From Salinisphaera sp002433465 (lineage in GTDB: Bacteria > Pseudomonadota > Gammaproteobacteria > Nevskiales > Salinisphaeraceae), in NCBI RefSeq assembly GCF_040361435.1, contig NZ_APNL01000006.1:163256-227255 (forward strand): a stretch of 64,000 bases of DNA. Direction: 5' to 3'. The position numbers and the translations under genes were made by a program. Positions 8,575 to 16,925 of this stretch are shown piece after piece; the stretch's first letter is position 1, and every line of letters starts with the position of its first letter. Below the pieces are notes generated by a model. That model worked only from the letters and a program-made list of their open reading frames with translations. It did no database searches and was not told the DNA's origin.

Positions 8575-8898
8575 CTAGCGCTCCAGCAGCTTGAGCTTGT
8601 CCGGCTTGTCGGCCCATTCGTCGGCGTCGGCCGGGGCGTCCTTGATCTCGGTGATCACCGGCCACTTGGCGGCCAGCTCGGCGTTGAGCTCAAGGAAATG
8701 CGCCTGATCGGCGGGCAGATCGTCTTCCGACAGAATCGCCTCGACCGGGCACTCGGGCTCGCAAAGCGTGCAATCGATGCACTCTTCCGGGTCGATGGCC
8801 AGGAAGTTCGGGCCTTCGTGGAAACAGTCGACCGGGCAGACTTCCACGCAGTCGGTGTACTTGCACTTGATGCAGTTCTCGGTGACAACGAACGTCAT
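8575..8898 (-). CDS. fdxA: Seven-iron ferredoxin FdxA
   Basis: A 107-residue [3Fe-4S][4Fe-4S] electron carrier of the Azotobacter FdI type. Cysteines fall at residues 9, 12, 17, 21, 25, 40, 43, 46 and 50, matching the FdI pattern in which 9, 17 and 50 bind the 3Fe cluster and 21, 40, 43, 46 the 4Fe cluster. The C-terminal extension (about 60-107) is also typical. It converges directly with the CYTH gene, the two stops being adjacent. Confidence 0.95.
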   Translation of the reverse strand: MTFVVTENCIKCKYTDCVEVCPVDCFHEGPNFLAIDPEECIDCTLCEPECPVEAILSEDDLPADQAHFLELNAELAAKWPVITEIKDAPADADEWADKPDKLKLLER

Positions 8899-9055
8899 CG
8901 TGGATCGAGCCTCGTAACAAAAACCTCAGATACCCGACAGTTTATCAGCTGTCCGTGCTGTGCGAGCGCCCGCTGACCAACGCGGGAGATCGCGTCCGGA
9001 TATTGCAGCCGATCACGCCACGTGGCGCCTTGATCTGGGTCACCCGCGCGCAGCC

Positions 9056-9655
9056 TCAGGCAGAGCCGTCTTGTACGCGCGCCACGCGATCGAGGTTCAT
9101 TTCGCGCCAGTCGTCGGCGCCGAGGCTGTCGGTGTGCAGCTCGAAGCGCCCACGGGCGCGATCGGCGAAATAATGCGACAGGGCGCGATGAATGGTCGGA
9201 AACGCCAGCTGCGACCACTCGATTTCGTCCTCGCGCTGCAGGGTCACGATCTGGCTTTCCTGGCCAGGCGCGTAGTGGCTGCCGGACAGCTGCGCCCGAT
9301 AGAAGATATGCACCTGACCGATATGGGTGACGTCGATCATGGCGAACAGCTCGGCGTCGCGCACCTCGGCCTGGGCTTCTTCGCGGGTTTCGCGGGCCGC
9401 GCCCTCGTAAATGGTCTCGCCGAGCTCCAGAAAACCGGCCGGCAGCGTCCAGAAGCCCAGGCGCGGCTCGATCGCGCGGCGGCACATGAGGATCTTGTCT
9501 TCGTGCTCGACGATACAGCCGACCACGTTGCGCGGGTTGTCGTAGAAGATCTCGCCGGTCGCGGTGCAGATATTGCGCTTGCGGTCGTCGCCTGGCGGAA
9601 TCTTGAATTCGGTCGGCGCGCCGCAGTTGGGGCAGTACGTCATGGGCTTGGGCAT
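9056..9655 (-). CDS. Nudix hydrolase with N-terminal zinc ribbon
   Basis: A 199-residue pyrophosphohydrolase. The Nudix box is present in full (GFLELGETIYEGAARETREE, about residues 73-92). The N-terminus has one CxxC pair (YCPNCG) and a later lone Cys in RNICTATGE, so the zinc ribbon looks incomplete. This architecture is common in ADP-ribose/NADH-type Nudix enzymes; it lacks the longer NudC domain. It is divergent from ppc with 82 bases between them. Confidence 0.85.
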   Translation of the reverse strand: MPKPMTYCPNCGAPTEFKIPPGDDRKRNICTATGEIFYDNPRNVVGCIVEHEDKILMCRRAIEPRLGFWTLPAGFLELGETIYEGAARETREEAQAEVRDAELFAMIDVTHIGQVHIFYRAQLSGSHYAPGQESQIVTLQREDEIEWSQLAFPTIHRALSHYFADRARGRFELHTDSLGADDWREMNLDRVARVQDGSA

Positions 9656-9737
9656 CGGGCAAGATTAGCAGACAACGAGGGGTAATCCGTGCGCTGCTAT
9701 TCTGCGATTCGGCACGAACCATGCAACGGCTGAGAAC

Positions 9738-12527
9738 ATGAATCCGTCGATCAACGAAAAACACCCGGCCATGAGTGCGACCGACGTCGCTGCCCACGAC
9801 GAAGCGCTACGGGCACAGGTACGCGCCGCCGGCACGCTGCTGGGCGACGTGCTGCGATCGCAGGCACGCGAGGGCGTGTTCGATACCGTGGAAACGCTGC
9901 GGCGCGGCTATATCGCGCTGCGCGAGCACGACGACGCGCAAAAGCGCGCCGAGCTGCAGGCGCTGGTGGCCGGGCTGCCGGCCGAAACCATGACCGAGGT
10001 CACCCGCGCCTTCGCGATCTATTTCAACCTGGCCAATCTGCTCGAAGAACTGCATGCGCACCGTACCCGGCGCGCGCTGGCGGCCGAGGGCAACCCGCAG
10101 TGGATCGGTTCGTTCAACCGCAGCTTCACCGACCTGGCCGCGGAGGGGGTGAGCCTGGAACAGGCGCTCGCGCGCCTCGAGCGGCTGTCGTTCATGCCGG
10201 TGTTCACTGCCCATCCCACCGAAGCCAAGCCGCGCGCCGTGCTGGATGCCCTGCGCCGGCTGTTCGAATGGTTTCGCGAGCTGGCCTTCGATACCCCCGA
10301 CGCGCGTCGTCATGCCGAAATCGAAGAGCATATCCGCCAGAACATTCAGGTGCTCTGGAAGACCGAGGAGCTGCGCGGCTCGCGCCCGACCGTGGCCGAC
10401 GAGATTCGCAACGGCCTCTATTATTTCCGGGCGTCGCTGTTCTCCAGCGTGCCGGTGATCTATCGCAACCTGGAACGCGCGCTGTTCAACGCCTACGGCG
10501 AACGCGTCGAGCCGCCGACAGTGCTGGATTTCGGCTCCTGGATCGGCGGCGATCGCGACGGCAATCCCTATGTCACCGCGCGCGAAACCCGCTACGCGCT
10601 GCGCATGCAGGCCCGCGAGGTGCTCTCCGAATACCTGCGCCGGATCGATCATCTGGCCAGCCGGCTGTCGTTTTCGGCGCGCTGGTGCGCGCCCAGCGAT
10701 ACGTTCTGGCAAAGCCTGGCCGACGACGAACAACGCATTGCCGCACATACCGGCGTACGCGCGGAACGTTTCGCGGCCGAACCCTATCGGCGCAAGCTCT
10801 ATCTGATGCGCCAGCGTATTTCGGCCATGGTCGATCAGCTGCAGACCGAGCTGCGCCTGCGCGCCGAACGCAGCGAGCGCAGTCCGCTGGCCTACGACAG
10901 CGCAGCGGCGCTGGTCGACGAGCTGCGCATCATGCGCGAATCGCTGGCCGGTCACGGCGACCAGGCCATCGCAGACGACGAGATAAAAGACCTGCAGCGG
11001 CTGGTGCAGACCTTCGGCTTTCATCTGGCCCGGCTCGATCTGCGTGAGGAATCCACCCGGCATACCCAGTGTATTCACGAGCTGTTTGCCGCGCTGGATA
11101 TCTGCGCGGACTACGAATCGCTCGACGACGGCGCGCGTACCGAGCTGCTCGCCGCCCAGCTCGCCGTCGACGAGGTGGCCGAAGTGGCCCGGGTCGATGT
11201 CTCGGCGGACGTCGGCCATACGCTCGAAAGCCTGGCGGTGGTGCGTGAATTCACCCGCACGCTGGGCGTCGATGCCTTCGGCAGCTACGTGATCTCGATG
11301 ACGCACAATGTCTCGGACATGCTGGCGCTGCTCTGGCTCATGCGTGCCACGGGGGTTTATGAGCCGGGCGCCGGCACGCCGCCGCTGGCGATCGCGCCGC
11401 TGTTTGAAACGGTGGCCGATCTGGAACATATCGAGCCGGTGCTGGACGGCCTGCTGGGCCAGCCGGCCTACCGCGCCTTCCTGGAGGCCCAGGCCCACGA
11501 CGGCACGCGCCGTCAGGAAGTCATGCTGGGCTATTCCGACTCCTGCAAGGATGGCGGCATCATGGCGTCGCGCTGGCAGCTCTACAAAGCCCAGCAGCTG
11601 GCGGTGGCCGTGTGCGACAAGCACGACGTCGACAGCCTGCTGTTTCACGGTCGTGGCGGCACCGTCGGCCGTGGCGGCGGGCCCACCCATCAGGCCATCG
11701 TGTCGCAGCCGCCGGGCACGGTGCGCTCGCGTATCAAGTTCACCGAGCAGGGCGAAATGATCTTCGCCAAGTACAGCAACCCGGAAACCGCGGTCCACGA
11801 GCTCACCCTTGGTATCACCGGCACGCTCAAGGCCAGCGGGTTTGCTACCGACGATACCGATCACTCGCGTATCGCCGCGTCGCTGTCGGATACCGGCGAA
11901 GCGTTCTATCGGCGCCTGACCGAGGATACCGACGGCTTCTTCGATTATTTCTATGCCGCCACGCCTACCGCAGAAATCGGCGCGTTGAACATCGGCTCGC
12001 GCCCCGGTCATCGCAAGGCGGTCCGCGGCAAATCCTCGATTCGCGCCATTTCCTGGGTGTTTGCCTGGGCACAGTCACGCCATACCCTGCCGGGCTGGCT
12101 TGGCGTGGGCACGGCCCTGGCCGAGGCCGGTATCGACAACGACGAGCTGGTGGCGCTCTATCGCGACTGGGCGTATTTCCGCACCATCATCGACAGCGTG
12201 CAGATGTCGCTGGCCAAGGCCGACATGCCCATCGCGGCCACCTATGCCGAGCTTGTGCCCGAGCAGGCCGCGATATTCGAGGCCATCCGCAGCGAATACG
12301 ATCGTGCCGTCGAGCGTATACTCGCAATCACCGGCGAGGCCGAGCTGCTGGACGACGATACGGTGCTCAAACGTTCGCTGGACCGGCGCCGGCCCTATCT
12401 CGACCCGCTCAACCATATTCAGATCACCGCGCTCACGCGTTATCGTGAAGGCGGCGATCGCGTATGGCTCGACCCCGTGTTGCGTTCGATCAACGCGATC
12501 GCGGCCGGTATGCGCAATACTGGCTGA
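9738..12527 (+). CDS. ppc: Phosphoenolpyruvate carboxylase
   Basis: A 929-residue anaplerotic enzyme converting phosphoenolpyruvate and bicarbonate to oxaloacetate. Conserved motifs are readable in order: FTAHPTEAKPR with the catalytic His, GGDRDGNPYVT, LGYSDSCKDGG, the glycine loop FHGRGGTVGRGGGPTHQA, FTEQGEMIFAKY, and the C-terminal allosteric tail AIAAGMRNTG. It is about 45 residues longer than the E. coli enzyme. An in-frame ATG at 9771 (MSATDVAAHDE) is an alternative start; neither has a strong ribosome site, though GAGAA precedes 9738. Confidence 0.96.
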   Translation: MNPSINEKHPAMSATDVAAHDEALRAQVRAAGTLLGDVLRSQAREGVFDTVETLRRGYIALREHDDAQKRAELQALVAGLPAETMTEVTRAFAIYFNLANLLEELHAHRTRRALAAEGNPQWIGSFNRSFTDLAAEGVSLEQALARLERLSFMPVFTAHPTEAKPRAVLDALRRLFEWFRELAFDTPDARRHAEIEEHIRQNIQVLWKTEELRGSRPTVADEIRNGLYYFRASLFSSVPVIYRNLERALFNAYGERVEPPTVLDFGSWIGGDRDGNPYVTARETRYALRMQAREVLSEYLRRIDHLASRLSFSARWCAPSDTFWQSLADDEQRIAAHTGVRAERFAAEPYRRKLYLMRQRISAMVDQLQTELRLRAERSERSPLAYDSAAALVDELRIMRESLAGHGDQAIADDEIKDLQRLVQTFGFHLARLDLREESTRHTQCIHELFAALDICADYESLDDGARTELLAAQLAVDEVAEVARVDVSADVGHTLESLAVVREFTRTLGVDAFGSYVISMTHNVSDMLALLWLMRATGVYEPGAGTPPLAIAPLFETVADLEHIEPVLDGLLGQPAYRAFLEAQAHDGTRRQEVMLGYSDSCKDGGIMASRWQLYKAQQLAVAVCDKHDVDSLLFHGRGGTVGRGGGPTHQAIVSQPPGTVRSRIKFTEQGEMIFAKYSNPETAVHELTLGITGTLKASGFATDDTDHSRIAASLSDTGEAFYRRLTEDTDGFFDYFYAATPTAEIGALNIGSRPGHRKAVRGKSSIRAISWVFAWAQSRHTLPGWLGVGTALAEAGIDNDELVALYRDWAYFRTIIDSVQMSLAKADMPIAATYAELVPEQAAIFEAIRSEYDRAVERILAITGEAELLDDDTVLKRSLDRRRPYLDPLNHIQITALTRYREGGDRVWLDPVLRSINAIAAGMRNTG

Positions 12528-12562
12528 TGCTTTTTCGCGTGATCGATAGTGAGAATCAAACC

Positions 12563-13120
12563 ATGAACGGCCGATTTTTTCCTGCCTTGCGGCTTGTCTC
12601 GTATCTGGCTGTGTGCCTGTGCCTGTTTGCGTCGCACGCCTTTGCCCAGAACCAAAACCCGAACGCCGGTGACCAGGCGAGCGCCGACGATACGCCGCCC
12701 CAGCGCCCGGTCTATCTGGATATCGTGCCGGTGGCCGATGCGCGCTACTCCATGCTGCCCGAAGAGCTGGTCACCTCGCTGGCCCGCGAGGCTCTGTCCG
12801 ATGCACGCCAGGCCACGATTCGCATGGCCGGCGAGGACCTGCCTGCCGGCGTGCGCGTGCTGCGCATCATGTATATCGTGCATCAGCAGGAAGACGACAC
12901 CGGCGTGACCGCGGCCGTGGCCGCATCGACCGAGCTGCTGCGTACGGCCAACGAAGGCGACGGCGGCCCGCAGACGTTTTCCATCTACAACGGCTTGCAA
13001 CAGACGCTGGTCCAGGGGCCGGACGTGACGCGTGCCCGCGAAAAGCTGCGCGAGGCGTTCAAGCAGGAGTTGCAGACACGAATCGCCTCTGCCTTTCAGA
13101 ACGCAGAGGCGCTCAAGTAG
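12563..13120 (+). CDS. Exported protein of unknown function
   Basis: A 185-residue protein with a signal peptide (cleavage near SHAFA-QN), a short Gln/Asn/Asp-rich linker (about 28-48) and a soluble domain beginning YLDIVPVADARYSM. I do not recognise the family. There are no cysteines in the mature part, no membrane segment and no repeat. It follows ppc by 35 bases and could be co-transcribed with it. Confidence 0.7.
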   Translation: MNGRFFPALRLVSYLAVCLCLFASHAFAQNQNPNAGDQASADDTPPQRPVYLDIVPVADARYSMLPEELVTSLAREALSDARQATIRMAGEDLPAGVRVLRIMYIVHQQEDDTGVTAAVAASTELLRTANEGDGGPQTFSIYNGLQQTLVQGPDVTRAREKLREAFKQELQTRIASAFQNAEALK

Positions 13121-13207
13121 CGGCGCGTTCGAGGCCGGCGCTTAGCCTTGTCGCTGCGCGCTGTTATCCTTGGCGTTATTGTTTTTTGACGTTCCAAGGA
13201 AACCGTC

Positions 13208-13615
13208 ATGGCCGAAAACGAAATGCCCGAGATCCAGGTCGATGCCGACAGTCTCTATCGCGAAGAGTCTTTCACAGATCTTAAAGTCGGCAGCATCCGC
13301 CGCCTGGTGCCCGTGACCAAGGAAGGCGACGACGACAGCTCGCGCGAAACCCGCTACGAAGGCTCGGCCAGCCTGATGACGCCGGCCGGCAGCCTGCCGC
13401 TGTCGTTCGAACTCGAAGCCGACACGCTGGCGGGCGCGATCGATCAGTTCCCGGATGCGGTCAACGCCGCGGCCGAACGCGCGATCGAGGAACTCAAGGA
13501 AATGCAGCGCCAGCAAAGCCAGCAGATCCAGGTGCCGGGCCAGGGCGGCTACGGCGGTGGCCAGGGCGGCTTTGGTGGCGGCCAGCAGGGCGGCGGCGGT
13601 CGTATCCAGTTCTAG
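13208..13615 (+). CDS. Uncharacterised cytoplasmic protein with Gly/Gln-rich tail
   Basis: A 135-residue acidic protein with a strong AAGGAA ribosome site before the ATG. Residues 1-95 look like a small folded domain (FTDLKVGSIRRLVPV, YEGSASLMTPAGSLPLSFELEADTL), then a coiled stretch ending in MQRQQSQQIQ and a low-complexity Gly/Gln tail of about 25 residues. The function is unknown. Gly-rich tails of this sort are often flexible interaction segments. Confidence 0.7.
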   Translation: MAENEMPEIQVDADSLYREESFTDLKVGSIRRLVPVTKEGDDDSSRETRYEGSASLMTPAGSLPLSFELEADTLAGAIDQFPDAVNAAAERAIEELKEMQRQQSQQIQVPGQGGYGGGQGGFGGGQQGGGGRIQF

Positions 13616-13631
13616 TCGCGATCGCGAACGC

Positions 13632-13841
13632 CTAGTAGTGCGGCGGCGTTTCGTCCAGGTTCGGGACGTCGCCGCCTTCGGACTCTGCCAGCGCGCCCAT
13701 ACGCGATTCGAGCTGTTCGTATCGCGCGTTAAGACGATCGATTTCGCGGCTCTGGGCATAGACCAGATCGCTGAGCTGTTCGATGGTGGCGTCCTGATAG
13801 GCGATACGCATTTCCAGCGTTTCGATGCTCGATGCGCTCAT
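13632..13841 (-). CDS. slyX: SlyX family protein
   Basis: A 69-residue coiled-coil protein: IETLEMRIAYQDATIEQLSD...SREIDRLNARYEQL heptads followed by the conserved LDETPPHY terminus that marks SlyX. The function is unknown across the family. Its ATG overlaps the stop of the upstream HIT gene (ATGA), so the two are translationally coupled. Confidence 0.92.
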   Translation of the reverse strand: MSASSIETLEMRIAYQDATIEQLSDLVYAQSREIDRLNARYEQLESRMGALAESEGGDVPNLDETPPHY

Positions 13842-14257
13842 GCCAGCCCCGCGGGATCGAGGCCCAGGTCGCCCGCCAGGCGATCGCGCAGCGTGGCGAT
13901 CATGGTCGGGCTGTAGTCGCTGGATTCATCGAGATTCCCCCATACCGGGCGCGGCCAGCAGGGGTCGTTCTGGTGGCGGGCAATGATGTGGATATGCATC
14001 TGGGCAACCTGATTGCCCAGGGTCGCCACGTTGAGCTTGTCGGCCTCGAATTCGCCGGCCACGAAGCGTGACAGGGCGCGCACCTGGGCGCTGACGCGCG
14101 CGTGTTCGTCGTCATCGAGCTGGTGCCAGTCGATGGCGGCGGTATCCACGACCAGTATCAGCCAGCCGACGGCGGCGTTGCGGTGGAGTAGAACGCTCGC
14201 CCGCTCAAGGCTGCCCAGTACATGGCAGTCGGTCAGCAGTTGTTCGTCGATGTGCAT
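13838..14257 (-). CDS. HIT-domain nucleotide-binding protein
   Basis: A 139-residue histidine-triad protein. The triad is visible as QMHIHIIARHQ (HxHxxx form), preceded by DKLNVATLGN and followed by DPCWPRPVWG, which is the pattern of gammaproteobacterial HIT hydrolases acting on nucleoside phosphoramidates or dinucleotides. The frame is open upstream to 14383, but family members begin close to the MHIDEQLLTDCHVLG start at 14257, and the upstream part contains a TTATACAAT promoter-like sequence. Confidence 0.85.
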   Translation of the reverse strand: MHIDEQLLTDCHVLGSLERASVLLHRNAAVGWLILVVDTAAIDWHQLDDDEHARVSAQVRALSRFVAGEFEADKLNVATLGNQVAQMHIHIIARHQNDPCWPRPVWGNLDESSDYSPTMIATLRDRLAGDLGLDPAGLA

Positions 14258-14373
14258 TCGGTCGGGCTCTGGGTACAAAACGATCGGCGCTATCCGCGCC
14301 GCGCGCTTCATTGTATAAGATCGACAGGGTACGGCCGGCCAGGGGCGGCCGGTAGATTTCAATCGGGGGAACG

Positions 14374-14559
14374 ATGGACGCAATCAGGGGCTGGATCGAC
14401 GTGATTCAGGGTGGGGGCTGGTCAGGCCTGTTGATGGCCGGCTTTGCGGTCGTGGTGGTGATGTTTATTTTCGCCTTCATTTCGAACCGGTATTTCTGGA
14501 TCGTGCTGGCGCTGGTTGCCGCGGGCTTTGGCGCCTACTACATGCTTTATCTTCGCTAG
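14374..14559 (+). CDS. Small two-helix membrane protein
   Basis: A 61-residue protein with a short amphipathic start (MDAIRGWIDVIQGG) and two predicted transmembrane helices (about 17-36 and 40-59) separated by a tight SNRYFW turn. A GGGGGAACG ribosome site precedes the ATG. The family is not recognised. It sits between the divergent HIT gene and a K+ transporter gene; a link to the transporter is speculative. Confidence 0.65.
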   Translation: MDAIRGWIDVIQGGGWSGLLMAGFAVVVVMFIFAFISNRYFWIVLALVAAGFGAYYMLYLR

Positions 14560-14628
14560 CGCGGTAGCGCGCCGTTGCGGTTTGTGCTTAATTATTAGCG
14601 TTCGCCAAATCGGTCTCCTGTCTCTTAC

Positions 14629-15966
14629 TTGAAGATCTGGTCGTTACGTCTTCCCGCGTTCGTGCGCCGTCGCCGCCCGGTCACGCTGGTGCTCTGGGGT
14701 TACGCCTTCTACGTGGCCTGCGGCTTTGCCCTGTTATGCATGCCGTTCGCGCACGAACGTACCGGCCTGTCCTGGCTCGACCATCTGTTCACGGCGACCT
14801 CGGCCGTATCCACGACCGGGCTGGTGTCCATCAGTCCGTCGGGCAGCTACAGCTTTTTCGGCGAGCTGACCATTCTCGGGCTGATCCAGCTCGGCGGTAT
14901 CGGCTACATGACGCTGGGCTCGTTCGTGATCCTGGCATTGCGCCAACGCCTGGACGCCATGCATCAAGGCGTGGCTCGCAGCGCGTTCGTATTGCCGCGC
15001 GATATGAACGTAGGCGCCTTCATCCGGGCGGTGGTGCTGTTCACGCTGGCGATCGAATGCATCGGTGCGGTGCTGTTGACCGCGCTGTTCGCGCAGGCAG
15101 GTACGCCCGATCCGGTCTGGAACGGGGTCTTTCACGCGGTGTCGGCGTTTTGTACTGCGGGCTTCAGCCTGTTCGATACCAGCCTTGAAGACTATCGCGC
15201 GAACGCTGGCATCGTCATTGTGGTCGCCAGCCTGAGTTATCTGGGTGCAATCGGCTTCATCGTCATGAGCGACTGGTGGCGCTGGATCACGCGGCGGCGT
15301 GGTCCGTCGCTGACCTCGGGCATCATCCTGCGCGTGACGTTCTGGCTGGCGCTGATCGGTACCGTGTCGATCGCAATCACCGACGCCCATCTGGCCGAAA
15401 TGCCGTGGGATGAGCGGGTGCTGGCGGCGTTCTTCCAGGTGATGACGGCGATGACCACGGTCGGCTTCGATACGGTGCCGATCGCGAACCTGGGCTCGGC
15501 ATCGATCCTGCTGCTTCTGGTCGCCATGGTCATGGGCGCCTCACCGTCCGGCACGGGCGGCGGTATCAAGTCGACCACGGTGGCGATCTTCTACGGCGCG
15601 GTACGCGGCGCGCTGGCCGGGCGCGACTCGATCCGGCTGCTGGGCGAGACGATCAGCCGTCGGCGCATTCATATGGCGGTGGCAGCGGCGGGCTTCTATA
15701 TCGGCGCGCTCGTTGTCGGCATGGCCGCGCTCATGCTGGTCGAGGATCAGGACTTTCTGATGCTCATGTTCGAATCGGCCTCGGCGATCGGTACCGTCGG
15801 TCTAAGCCTGGGCGCCACGGCCGAACTCAGCGTCGCCGGCAAATGGGTCGTGATCGCCATGATGTTCATCGGCCGCCTGGGGCCGATTACCGTCGGCGTG
15901 GCCCTGTTCCCGAGAGCCGAGGAAAAGGATTCCCCGGCGCGCGGCGGCGCCGACCTGGCGGTCTGA
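14629..15966 (+). CDS. TrkH/KtrB-type potassium uptake protein
   Basis: A 445-residue K+ transporter subunit with four pseudo-repeated membrane-pore-membrane units. The four pore loops are readable, each with its filter glycine: SAVSTTGLVS, SAFCTAGFSL, TAMTTVGFDT and SAIGTVGLSL, plus the gating-loop region GASPSGTGGGIKSTT. The size fits KtrB rather than the longer TrkH. The first possible start is TTG at 14629; no ATG precedes the first membrane helix and no good ribosome site is seen. No KtrA/TrkA regulatory gene is adjacent. Confidence 0.9.
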   Translation: MKIWSLRLPAFVRRRRPVTLVLWGYAFYVACGFALLCMPFAHERTGLSWLDHLFTATSAVSTTGLVSISPSGSYSFFGELTILGLIQLGGIGYMTLGSFVILALRQRLDAMHQGVARSAFVLPRDMNVGAFIRAVVLFTLAIECIGAVLLTALFAQAGTPDPVWNGVFHAVSAFCTAGFSLFDTSLEDYRANAGIVIVVASLSYLGAIGFIVMSDWWRWITRRRGPSLTSGIILRVTFWLALIGTVSIAITDAHLAEMPWDERVLAAFFQVMTAMTTVGFDTVPIANLGSASILLLLVAMVMGASPSGTGGGIKSTTVAIFYGAVRGALAGRDSIRLLGETISRRRIHMAVAAAGFYIGALVVGMAALMLVEDQDFLMLMFESASAIGTVGLSLGATAELSVAGKWVVIAMMFIGRLGPITVGVALFPRAEEKDSPARGGADLAV

Positions 15967-15973
15967 ACGGGCT

Positions 15974-16614
15974 TCAGCGTGCCGAGGGCGAAAGCGCCAG
16001 CCGCAGCCCAAAGCCGATAATCACCGTGCCGGTGATGCCATCGAGCGAGCGCGTGACCGACGGCTTTGCCAGCGCACGGGCAAAGGGGCGCGTGGCCGCG
16101 ATCAGCAGTACGAAACAAGCCAGGGTCAATCCCGCATGGATCGCGGCCAATAGCGTGCTGAAAGCCACGACGTCGACGCCTGCCGGCATGAACTGCGGCA
16201 GAAAGCTCACGTAGAACACGCCCACCTTGGGTTGAGCAGGTTCGTGCCCAGGCCGCGCAGCAGCCAGCCGCGCGCCGAGTGGCGGCGCTCATGAGGGACA
16301 TCGCCCCGGCTGCGCTCGTGGCCGGTCACGGCCGAACGCAGCATGCCGACGCCAAGCCAGACGAGATAGGCCGCCCCCGCGAACTTGACGAGGCGATACG
16401 CGCTATCGGACACCGCGAGCAGCGCGCCCAGACCGCAGGCCGCGACCAGTCCCCAAACGAAAACCCCGGCCACGATGCCGATCGCCGCGCATAGCGCATC
16501 GCGGGCATTGTCGACGGCGGCCGTGCGTAGCACCAGCGCGGTGTCGATGCCGGGCGTGAGGGTCATCAACCCGGCAGCTAAAGCAAAGCTTGCGATCGCG
16601 GTCGGTATGTCCAT
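15974..16614 (-). pseudogene. LysE/RhtB-family amino-acid exporter, single-base frameshift
   Basis: Two overlapping frames encode the halves of one LysE-type exporter: the N-terminal part (from ATG at 16614, PGIDTALVLRTA, six-helix topology) runs to GTNLLNPRWACST, and a second frame resumes with GVFYVSFLPQFMPAG. In intact proteins this reads NLLNPKVGVFYVSFLPQF; the DNA has AACCCAAGGTG where AACCCCAAGGTG would restore the frame, i.e. one C is missing near 16220-16230. It is either a fresh pseudogene or a sequencing error in a C-run; both halves are otherwise undamaged. Confidence 0.88.
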
Positions 16615-16771
16615 GGTGCGTGTCGCCGGATATGCGGTGTGTGCCCGGTCCGCTGAAAAACGGAATGCATGGGCGCAGACAGTCGTGATGCGGCTTAGAG
16701 GTCAGCGCGGAGCTCGCCGCGCAAAATCGACCGATCAGGGCGGCGCACATGAAGGCGTGCGCGCGGGAGTG

Positions 16772-16859
16772 ATGGTGCCCGGGGCGAGAATCGAACTCGC
16801 ACTCTGTTGCCAGAACCGGATTTTGAGTCCGGCGCGTCTACCAGTTCCGCCACCCGGGC
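16772..16859 (-). tRNA. tRNA-Leu (CAA)
   Basis: An 88-base class II tRNA including an encoded CCA. The acceptor stem GCCCGGG pairs with CCCGGGC; the D arm is GCGGAACTGGTAGACGC; the anticodon stem CCGGA/TCCGG encloses loop CTCAAAA, giving anticodon CAA (complement of 16823-16825); a long variable arm and TTCGATT loop follow. It reads UUG leucine codons. It lies downstream of dacB on the same strand. Confidence 0.96.
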
Positions 16860-16925
16860 AGGTGATGGGCGCGCAGTATACCGCTGTCGCCGCATGTGAC
16901 CAATGCATGGCCGTGCTGAACGCGC

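Noticed and set aside
9807..12011. 734-codon minus-strand open frame
   Set aside because: Entirely antisense to ppc; low-complexity composition and no domain.
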